From Astrothelium macrocarpum (lineage: Eukaryota; Ascomycota; Dothideomycetes; Trypetheliales; Trypetheliaceae), in NCBI GenBank assembly GCA_021030915.1, contig JAGEMR010000058.1, positions 1-64,000 on the forward strand: 64,000 bases of DNA, given 5' to 3'. Positions 55,946 to 64,000 of the stretch are shown piece after piece. Position 1 is the first letter of the stretch. Each line of letters begins with the position of its first letter. The notes beneath the pieces are model-generated. The model saw only the letters and a program-made list of their open reading frames with translations, searched no databases and had not been told where the DNA came from. A program made the position numbers and the translations under genes.

Positions 55946-58188
55946 ATGGATACGGGCGGGATGGGCGAGGGTGGGATGGACATGAGTGGGATGGACATGA
56001 GTGGGATGGATATGGGCGCCGGCATCCCGAGCCTCCCCTACTTGCAGCAGATGTACTGGGCAGTTGTAGGGACAGTGATCGGCATTGCGACAGTCTTCAA
56101 TTTTCTGAACTATGTCGATTATCGCCTAAGGTGAGAATCGACCTTGCTCATAATACTGTCGCAAATTCACTAACTCTGTATAGAATCTCAGCAGCTACTA
56201 AAGGCATTGCAACCCCGGCAAAGCCCAGGTCATGGTTCTGGAGAGGCTATGCTACGCTTACGGCAATCAATCGCGAGGCCGCTTATGCTTCTTTCGCCCC
56301 CATTCGAATCAAAGGCTCCACTCTGCGATTTCCAAGATTCGGACGAATAGCGCTCATTCTTGGCTACCTTGTAGTCATACTGGTCCTCTGCTTCTACGAC
56401 CTACAAACCAATAATTATTCGGATTACGAAGATATTGGCTATCGGACTGGATTCATCAACATCTGCCAACTTCCACTCCTCTTCTTCCTGGTGGGCAGGA
56501 ATAATATAATCAGTGCCCTGACCGGCTTTAGCTTCGAGAAGCTAAATTGGATCCACCGCTGGGTTGCACGATGCCTGCTCATTACTGTTACCATTCACTT
56601 GGGGTACTGGTTTGCGGACTGGGCACCTTATGATTACATTGGCACGAAGATTGCAACTGATGACATTACGAGATACGGCATGATTGCATGGGCTTTACTT
56701 CTCTGGATCGTTTTTTCTTCCATGACACCCATCCGTGGCTGGTGCTATGAATTTTTCGTTATCCAACACATAATTTCATTTTCTGCATTTCTCGGCGTTG
56801 TTTGGATGCATGTTCCCGCAGGATCTTCCGGCCCTAGATACTGGGTGTACATTTGCATAGCGCTGGTTTGTCTTGACCGATTGGTACGAATCTTGCGTGT
56901 TCTTTGGATTAATCTCTCATTGTTCCGCCCCAGACAGCGGAGGACTGCGTCTGCCTCCAGCATGCTCAGCTGTGAGGCCGAATTCACTCCTTTGGCACAT
57001 GAGACGACACGAATCACAATCAAGAACCCGCCAATCAGCTGGACACCCGGGCAATACGTATTTCTCTCATGTCATTCAATCGCTCCCCTACAAAGCCATC
57101 CATTCACGATCGCTTCCATTCCTCAAGACGGTCAAATGGACTTTCTCGTCAAGTCTAACAAAGGTGCTACCAGATCTTTCTTCCGCCACGCGGCTAAGAA
57201 TGGACAGTTACCATCTTCTACAACAGACATTGATGTTGCGCTAGGCAAGATCACTACTGTTGAAGGACCTTATGGAAGCAATCGCCCCCTCCGCCAATTT
57301 GATAGTGTCGTCTTTTTTGCCGGAAGTACAGGCGCAACATTTACTATGCCTCTCATGCGCGAGCTTGTGGCTTCGTGGAAGAGCGCACGTTATGATTCGA
57401 AGCCTCGAGGTGGCTTCTTAAGCAGTCCTGAAGGATCGGCTACCAGGCGCATTCGATTTGTTTGGGTCGTCAAGAGTAAAGGAGAACTGGACTGGTTTTC
57501 TTCCCAACTAGCACAGGTCGTTAACGATGTCGAAGAACTCAGGGATATGGGTGTAGATGTTTCGATCGATATCAGTATCTATGTGACGTGTGACAATACC
57601 TTTACCTCCGAGCATGCGGATGCCCTGGAAAGCCTTCGTAATAGTCGTAGTGGCAGGCATGGCATCGTGGAAGAGGTTCCGGCTACGGACGAGAAGGCAG
57701 CTGCCAAGTTTTTCGAAAAAGTCGAGCAGCGCGAAGTCACGGAGGCTGGCTCAAATACCTCAAGTGAGCCCGGGGACCAACAGAATGGCTGTGGACCCAA
57801 TAGCGCGTGTTCTTGTCGCGCCACTGTGAACGATGAGGACAAGACATTCCCAACTGTTTGCACTTGTGGTGCCTCACAGTCTCAACCCACATCGACGACC
57901 AATGTATCATCCGTGGTATCCAGAACGTCATCGTACTCTGGGGGGCCGAAGAAGGCTTTGCTCATACATCCAGCCGTTTCCATGATCGCAGGCAGACCGC
58001 AACCCCGCACCGTCATTCGCAAATCCCTGGAGCAGGCCTTGGGCGAGAGCGTAGTCGTTGTCTGCGGTCCGAAGGGCTTAGTCGACGATGTTCGTCTATC
58101 CACCACCAGGTTGAGTGATGAGAGGGCCGTGCACAAGGGGACTGGAGCACAAGGCATATGTCTGATTACTGAATATTTCGGTTATTGA
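55946..58188 (+). CDS. Ferric/cupric reductase (FRE family) with Met-rich N-terminus
   Basis: Plasma-membrane metalloreductase supplying Cu(I)/Fe(II). Exons 55946-56130 and 56184-58188, 53-bp intron (GTGAGA...TATAG); 729 aa. The extracellular N-terminus MDTGGMGEGGMDMSGMDMSG is a Met motif like that of Ctr proteins, followed by TM1 (YWAVVGTVIGIATVFNFL). The ferric-reductase transmembrane core has heme His pairs in WIHRWVARCLLITVTIHLGYW and VIQHIISFSAFLGVVWMHV. The FAD site is HPFTIAS; NADPH sites are FAGSTGATFTMPL and VCGPKGL. Between the NADPH motifs lies a Cys-rich insert (NGCGPNSACSCR, TVCTCGAS; about residues 590-620), unusual for the family and possibly metal-binding. No lesion seen. Divergent from the Ctr gene. 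Confidence 0.9.
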
Positions 58189-58836
58189 TGGTCTGGATCT
58201 GTATTATTATTATTATGATGATACCCCCATTTTCTTTATTGACGATATATGATTTTTCGTCGTTGTGGTGGCTCAATTTATTTACCAGTAGCCATTGGTT
58301 GGCTTGGCTGGTGATGATGTATACTGAAAATATGACCTTCAGGACAACTTGTGCGATGAGTGAAGTAGATGGAATGTACATCATATTGCTGAGAATTTGA
58401 CGTAGCATGATGCATATTGATGCGCGTATTAATGATCGTCCATCGTTGCGTGTTGTTCTCGGCCGATAGCATGGTTCGTTACCTTCAATTCAGCCGATCG
58501 AGTTACTTCTTACGCCCGCTACAGCGGAAACACGAAAAAGCCCCTGACGCATTCTCGTCAGTTAGAGCAGATCCTCGGCACGACAACGAAGCAAGTCGCC
58601 ACTGAAACAAGATGCTTCGCGCAACTGCTTGAAATATATAAGAAAAGATGACATCCCTTGAAAAAGAGGGACGAACAGATCAAAGTAAAAGCAAGCCTTG
58701 GGAAAGATCGCCAAGTCAAAACGCCAATTATTCCACCATTTTAACTAACCTTTTCCGTAATTTTCAAAACACTCTAGAGCCTTTGGCTTTACTCGATTTA
58801 AGATTGCTACTGGGTTGGCTTGAAACAGATTTCTTC
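58189..58836. other. Intergenic, nothing recognised
   Basis: AT-rich 3' flank of the reductase with a short ATT repeat near 58203, then the 5' flank of the dehydrogenase. An in-frame upstream ATG at 58648 would extend the dehydrogenase by 63 residues, which I consider 5' UTR. Confidence 0.4.
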
Positions 58837-59815
58837 ATGTCGTCCAAATTCCTACCTGAAAGGGACATCCCTGATCTTGCTGGAAAAGTGATATTAGTAA
58901 CCGGGGGTTCGCGTTGCTCACTTTATATTAACTTCTCAAGCTAATAGAACATCAGGCAATGCCGGACTAGGCAAAGAGACTGTCCTCCAACTCGCCAAAC
59001 ACAACCCAGCCAACATCTTCCTCGCCGCCCGCACCCAATCCAAAGCTGACGCCGCCATCGCCGACATCCTCAAAGCCGTGCCCTCCGCCAAAATCACCTT
59101 TCTTCCTCTCGACCTCACCTCGTTCCCCTCCATCGCCGAAGCCGCCAAAACCTTCCAATCCCAGTCCAGCCGACTCGACATCCTCATCCACAACGCGGGC
59201 GTCATGGCCCTCCCCTTCTCCCTAACCCCACAAAACCACGAAATCCAATTCGGCACCAACCACGTCGGCCCCTTCCTCTTCACCAAGCTGCTCCTCCCGA
59301 CTCTGCTCTCCACCGCGGCCGACGGCAGCGACGTGCGCATCGTCATCGTCTCCTCGCTCGCGCACCTCATGGCGCCCTCGACCGGCATCATCTTCCCGCA
59401 GCACGAGCTGGCCAGCTACGGCGCCTACCGCCGCTACGGGCAGTCGAAGCTGGCCAACATCCTGTTCGCCAAGGAGCTCGCGCGGCGGCACCCGGAGCTG
59501 ACGTCGGTGGCCGTGCATCCGGGCGTCATCCATACGGACCTGTACACGAGCCAAAAGTCGAACTTCCCGCTGATCCGGTGGGGGTGGTGGTTGATGGGGT
59601 GGCTGCCGCTGTTTCTGAATGTGGAGGAAGGCGCGCGGAATCAGTTGTGGGCGGCGACGGCGGAGAAGGAGCGCGATGGTGGGGTTAGGAGTGGGAAGTA
59701 TTACGCGCCGGTGGGGGCGGAGAAGGCGGGGAGTCCGTTGGCAGGGAAGGAGGGGCTGGCGAAGGAGTTGTGGGAGTGGAGTGAGGCGGAGGTGAGGAGG
59801 CATGGGTTTGAGTAG
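58837..59815 (+). CDS. Short-chain dehydrogenase/reductase
   Basis: Classical SDR, NAD(P)-dependent, substrate unknown. Exons 58837-58906 and 58956-59815, 49-bp intron (GTTCGC...ATCAG) inside the cofactor motif; 309 aa. The start MSSKFLPERDIPDLAGKV is a common N-terminus in fungal retinol-dehydrogenase-like SDRs. Across the splice VTGG joins NAGLGKE to form the TGxxxGxG motif; also DILIHNAGVM (NAG), IVIVSSLAHL (catalytic Ser), YGQSKLANI (YxxxK). The tail has VHPGVIHTDLY and a hydrophobic WWLMGWLPLFL. The second exon uses strongly GC-ending codons and is far more GC-rich than all neighbours. No lesion. Confidence 0.85.
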
Positions 59816-60519
59816 AGAGATGGTGTGAGGATGTGATTTTATCTTTGCTACGTTCCTAATCTTTTCTTGTATACGAAACTATAGACTTGATCCAGCAGTA
59901 TTGAGAACACGCGGAACTCGTAATTTGTTACTCATCGCCAACCTCGCTGGTCCAGAATTTTCAAAACCGTCAATTAAAATATCGTAGGATTTTGCCGACA
60001 TCGTACAAGCCATTGTAGACCAAAAATAATTCTATTATTATTATACGTCAAATTAGAGACGACTACGGATCATCGACCAGTGGAAACTTTACCCGATTAG
60101 ATATTGATGCTACCAATCTGTTGTCAATAGCTCCTGTGCTGTTGAACCATTACATTGCCTCGATCGCTAAAGGCTGGCGTCGAGACGACTTTCGACGGTC
60201 TGTTCTCTTCCCGTAGATGGAATCGGACGAACAAGATGTGGAGGTACCCAGCGTGGGTCTTTTCAATAGTAACCTCGAGCCCCAGGCGAGAGCCTTCAAG
60301 GTAAAATGGAAAAGTTTTACATCTTGTTTCTACGATTCTGCGCACTCCTCGGAGAACATGTGCGTGATTTGCAGGGTGTCTCTCGCACGCTTCATCGATC
60401 CGGTTCCAGCTGTCTTGGGAAAGTAGCTGCTGCTCTGAAAAATTCCATTGCAGGTGAAAGTCATGACTGGTTTGGAACTCCAGCTTGAATTCTTGAGCGA
60501 TAGCTCTCGAATATTTAGA
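59816..60519. other. Intergenic, nothing firm
   Basis: Short open frames on both strands (60124-60345 minus, 60217-60426 plus) without a recognised family; the minus-strand one may be the far C-terminal remnant of the gene piece at 60520-61095. Confidence 0.35.
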
Positions 60520-61095
60520 TCAAACCGCTAGGAACATGTTCAGAATCGGACTGTCGGAAACCATTTGGTTTTCGAAAATCTTGTTCTTCCGGTCCCAATG
60601 ACACGCCGCAGAAGTGGCCTCGACTATGGGCGAATAGACCTGTAGCAATTCAGAATGCTGCTCAACGTGCCACTGAGAATCGTCTATGCATAAAAATTTC
60701 GTGCCGCCGACGAACCCGGGTCGCTTCGGATTCTGTGGGATAAACATCGTCTCAAGTGGCTTGAACAGAAAAGGCGACTCGAGACGTCTACTGCAAACAG
60801 CTCGAACGGGTAGAACCTGACATACTTGTTTGCACGAAATTTTTTAAGTTCAATAGCGATTGGCCCCCAAGTCTAATTCTCGAAAACAAAAGAGAACGGT
60901 GAAGAAACGCTGAAGATTTGTACAACCGAAGACGTCTTCCTCTGATCCATGAGAAACATTTTCAGAACCAAGCAGGAGCTGGATGTGAAGTCCTTTATGG
61001 GTCATTGAATAAGGCATAGGATCAAAGTCGTGTGCGTGCTTAAATTTGTAAAGTTGTCCACAGGAATTCACCCTCAGATTTACGCGGTCTTCCAA
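60520..61095 (-). pseudogene. Possible heterokaryon-incompatibility-type protein relic
   Basis: Two minus-strand pieces. 61095-60850 has LRVNSCGQLYKFKHAHDFDP then MTHKGLHIQLLLGSE, resembling the KGLxIxLxL region that follows the HET domain in fungal vegetative-incompatibility proteins; 60747-60520 has GTKFLCIDDSQWHVE. Stops separate them and no HET domain is found upstream. Weak family call; clearly incomplete. Confidence 0.35.
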
Positions 61096-61504
61096 TTAAG
61101 GTTTAGCGTGTTGTTCACCATCGTGTCATTCATTATCAACCTCACTAGCTTAGATAGACAAGAGCAAGCCATCATTTTGTAGTTAGACTTACTGCAAACG
61201 AGGAATGATCTCTCGGCATTTAGAAGAAGTTTGAAAAGCTTTTGAAAGAGCTAAAGAAACTTGTAGATAAAGGTAACTCGTCCATCTACGCTGCCAAACA
61301 GCGTTTTAGTTGTAGATTGCTCAGCTTTTTTGCATTCTGAATGAATGAGGAAAATTGGGAGGGCCGTGCCGAACGTCATCTACCAGCGTGTGACGCTCTT
61401 TCAAGGAATGGAACGGTTCACCAGTCTATTTATATGGCACCATACCTATGCCCTTTTGCACCACCAGCCTCCACCGTCAACCAGCTCACTCTTACACTCT
61501 TACT
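61096..61504. other. Intergenic, nothing recognised
   Basis: 5' region of the small gene at 61505. No motif recognised. Confidence 0.4.
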
Positions 61505-61963
61505 ATGCTTCCCAGATATCATTCAAATGTTTTCCGAGCGAACACAAGACCATGGACTCGTCTTGTACGTAATTGGTCACTACATCTACGTCAGACTCCT
61601 TGGAGTTTTCACGTCGCAAATCTTGTCCATGTTGCCAGCATAGAACAAAGCGATCCATCCAAATGTTTCGCTACTCACGTAACGTACGAGCATCCAGACG
61701 CCCACAAGAGTGGTATTAAGACCTACGATATCGATGTTTGGCTCGCCGAAGACGACGATGCGGCGGACGTTTGTTGGAGGTTTCAGATTGCAGAAGGAGA
61801 AGACTTCCTGGACAGGCTAGTTGCATATGCGCTCGATTTCGGAAAGCATGGCTCAGGGGACGAAAACTACGACGAATACGTGCGTGCATTTCAGGGCAAA
61901 ATTATAGGCCTAGTAGCGAGGAAGATGCTTGACGCTGCACCCACAACAAAGGATTATGATTGA
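61505..61963 (+). CDS. Small protein of unknown function
   Basis: 152 codons from ATG 61505 (MLPRYHSNVFRANTRPW). I do not recognise the family. The N-terminal 35 residues are basic with a Trp-rich stretch (PWTRLVRNWSLHLRQTPWSF), possibly a mitochondrial targeting signal; the rest is acidic and could fold (KTYDIDVWLAEDDDAADVC, FLDRLVAYALDFGKHG). Codon pattern and lack of stops over the acidic part favour a real gene, but no neighbour supports a role. Confidence 0.45.
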   Translation: MLPRYHSNVFRANTRPWTRLVRNWSLHLRQTPWSFHVANLVHVASIEQSDPSKCFATHVTYEHPDAHKSGIKTYDIDVWLAEDDDAADVCWRFQIAEGEDFLDRLVAYALDFGKHGSGDENYDEYVRAFQGKIIGLVARKMLDAAPTTKDYD

Positions 61964-62520
61964 CACATCCATTTTTCTGAGTGTGATAGACTTGACCGAT
62001 CAATGGAACTAGTTATCTGGCAGTATAGCCTGGCCACTCAATCCATTATGTTAGTCCCCTTGCCATTCTTCTAATATCTATTAGTAATCACATCAGTTGT
62101 GGGGGTAGGAAGCGCGGGGGAGAGCGGGATGGAAGGTCGAATGCAGTGAGCCTGCCAGGCGGAGCGCCCACTCCATTGTTTGTCAGAATGTTTGCTCGGT
62201 CCACTCTCTCATTATGTACTCCCGTCGATATGGTGTCTTCGGAGCGATAATAGGGTCGTCATCAAGGGTCAGACCCGTGTTTTGCACACTCCCTCTGCCA
62301 TTCAACGTCGACAGGAGGGTGACGCCTGCAGTTGTGGAGGCCCCATCCCGGTCTACCGCAGAGTCGCAGGATCAAGGATATAATTGGCGAGGACGACGAA
62401 GGGGAAACCGGTAGCTGCGGTAGTGGCTGGAGCACGCCGATCGATCAGTATGCGTTACGTTGAGTGTTGGCGACTGAAGCTCAGTGGAACGGCAGGAAGC
62501 GTTCGAAGCAGCTCTGCGAA
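61964..62520. other. Intergenic, nothing recognised
   Basis: Normal-composition DNA without a recognised gene between the small gene and the polypurine tract. Confidence 0.4.
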
Positions 62521-62800
62521 AGGTTAAGACAGAGAGAGAGACAACTATGCCAAACTATCAAGCGGGAAGAGAGAAGAATAGTGACTGTTTGACAGAAGAG
62601 CGGGAGAGGAGAGAGGCGGGAAGATAGAAGATGCTTGTCGAAAGGGTAGGAGAGAGAGGATTAGGGAAAACTAGAGTGTGAGGGAGAAAGAAGGAGGGAA
62701 ATTGGAGAGGGATGGGAGAGGCATCCTTCAGATCGTCTGTCGAGGATGGTGGAAGGAGGACAGAGGTGAGGAAGGGGGAGTAAAGTCAAGATGCTAGTCC
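62521..62800. repeat. Polypurine (GA-rich) tract
   Basis: About 280 bp in which the + strand is strongly purine-biased, with GAGAGAGAGA-type runs and GGAGAGG/AGGGAGA variants. It directly precedes the transposon at 62809. Not coding. Confidence 0.6.
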
Positions 62801-62808
62801 TAGGAGTA

Positions 62809-64000
62809 GTCCCGGCTCCGTGCACGGCCCGGCTGCGTGCACACCTCGAATTTCGCTCAACACCACGAATTCGTACACGAATTACACCACCAATATGAGC
62901 TCAATTGAGGAGGCGATTGCTGCAGCAAATGCGCAGAAGTTTTCTAATTACAGCCAGATAACGAAAAGTCATGGAATCGACAGAATTACATTATCGCGGC
63001 GTTATAGAGGTATTATCACGGATTCAAAAATAGTTCAATTTAAATCTTATATCAAATTTTCATAATAATAGGAAGTCATTTTAATTAAATGAATTAATAT
63101 ATTTACGAATCGTAAAATTCCATTATTTAATCGAATATTATGAAATTTTATTATTGAAATTGGTAAAATTGAATTAGAACGAAATTGGTAAAGATTTTTT
63201 ATAAAACGTCATATAAATGAATTAAAATCAGTTTTTTTAATAATTTTTAATTTTATATAAAAAAAGACAGACAATTTCAATTAATTACAATTTTATTTTA
63301 AATTAATATTAATTCTTAATTTATATTATTTTTATATTAATATTTATTTAGATATTTCAAAAAATGAAATAATATGATATCCTTCCGTATAATATATATA
63401 ATATGGACGAAAAAGATTTTATTATTGGCCAATTTACGAAATAATATTATATTTTTATTAAATTAATATATGAAAATGATTTATTTCATAAATTAGAAAT
63501 AAATAATTCGCGTAAATGGATTATTATTTTGATAATAATTTATATGAATGAAATAAATTTGTTTTTTTTATTTATTTATGATTTAAAAATGAATTTATTT
63601 CAGAATTTTTGATTTTAAAATTTCGATCCAATTATTCATAATTATAATTTCATATCATCATTATCAGATTAGACGAATGATATAATTGGATATATTTAAT
63701 TAAAAAAGGTATTTGATAAATATATCAAAATTAAATTGAAAGATATAAAATATTATCATCTTTTGATAATGGATGGTTATAAAAATCATATAATAATGAA
63801 ATTCTTTAATTATTATCATTATAATCAAATTCTGATAATGATTTATTTTTTTTATTCGATTCATCGTTTTCAATTATTAAATATGAATTTATTTAATTCA
63901 TTAATCATATATTATTCTAATTATTTAAATGAATGGATATATCAAATATAAAATATCAGTCATTTTATTAAAAATGCTTTTTTTGGACTATTTTGGTAGA
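62809..64000 (+). mobile_element. RIP-mutated Fot1/pogo-like transposon, cut by window end
   Basis: Begins after TA (62807-62808) with a repeat-like end containing GTGCACGG and GTGCAC blocks, related to the terminal repeats of the element at 28734. The transposase start MSSIEEAIAAANAQKF (from 62895) and the HTH stretch GIDRITLSRRYRG are intact; from 63065 on the sequence collapses to about 80% A+T. A decayed DDE part (LLIMDGYKNHIIMKFFNYY, LFNSLIIYYSNYLNEW) is readable at 63736-63951. The right end lies outside the window. Confidence 0.8.

Noticed and set aside
63736..63951. Open frame at the right edge as a separate gene
   Set aside because: It is a decayed DDE-domain piece of the RIP-mutated transposon.
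1..64000. tRNA, rRNA or CRISPR features
   Set aside because: None recognised on reading either strand; a covariance-model scan would be needed to exclude a tRNA fully.

Overview
The window reads as genomic DNA of a filamentous ascomycete (Pezizomycotina). Coding regions carry short introns (about 46-63 bp, plus a few longer ones) with GT...AG ends and CTGAC/CTAAC-like branch sites. Sharply bounded, extremely AT-rich islands (28.8-30.9 kb and 62.9-64.0 kb) look like repeats mutated by RIP. Protein families (Zn2Cys6 regulator, fungal NACHT-like protein, fungal secondary-metabolism enzymes) fit this. I cannot name the species.

The main content, about 5.3-43.3 kb, is an epidithiodioxopiperazine (ETP, gliotoxin/sirodesmin-type) biosynthetic cluster. 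Left to right: GliG-type glutathione S-transferase (-), broken GliN-type methyltransferase (-), truncated thioredoxin-reductase copy (-), full GliT-type dithiol oxidase (+), broken wax-synthase-type acyltransferase (-), broken GliA-type MFS pump (+), GliP-type NRPS (+), GliC-type P450 (-), GliK-type protein (+), HMT/ATM-type ABC transporter (-), GliI-type C-S lyase (+), second MFS protein (-), AT-rich Fot1-like transposon, an O-methyltransferase fused to an AsaB/CmcJ-type domain (+), GliZ-type Zn2Cys6 regulator (+), second Fot1-like transposon with perfect 55-bp terminal repeats, GliF-type P450 (-, broken), GliJ-type dipeptidase (+). Nearly the whole known ETP pathway is present: NRPS, alpha-hydroxylation, glutathione addition, stepwise removal of gamma-Glu, Gly and C-S cleavage, disulfide closure, export and regulator.

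The cluster appears to be decaying. The NRPS lacks the first adenylation and the last thiolation domain of the GliP layout and has an in-frame stop and at least one frameshift. The GliA-type pump has two frameshifts. The ABC transporter, second MFS protein, acyltransferase and GliF-type P450 each carry premature stops. GliG, GliT, GliC, GliK, GliI, the methyltransferase fusion, GliZ and GliJ read as intact. Either this is a pseudogenised cluster with protective and tailoring genes retained, or the assembly has errors; reads would tell.

Left of the cluster (0-5.3 kb) are an enoyl-reductase relic, an HHE/hemerythrin-like gene and an NAD(P)-binding oxidoreductase gene. Right of it (43.6-51 kb) are a PD-(D/E)XK-like nuclease-fold gene with a basic N-terminus, a NACHT-type NTPase with a degenerate P-loop, and a fungal membrane-protein family gene.

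At 52.4-58.2 kb lies a compact copper-acquisition group: a Bim1/X325 copper-binding GPI protein, a Ctr copper transporter and, divergently, a Met-rich ferric/cupric reductase. A short-chain dehydrogenase with unusually GC-rich codons, an incompatibility-protein relic, a small unknown gene, a polypurine tract and the start of a third RIP-mutated transposon close the window. No tRNA, rRNA or CRISPR array was recognised.
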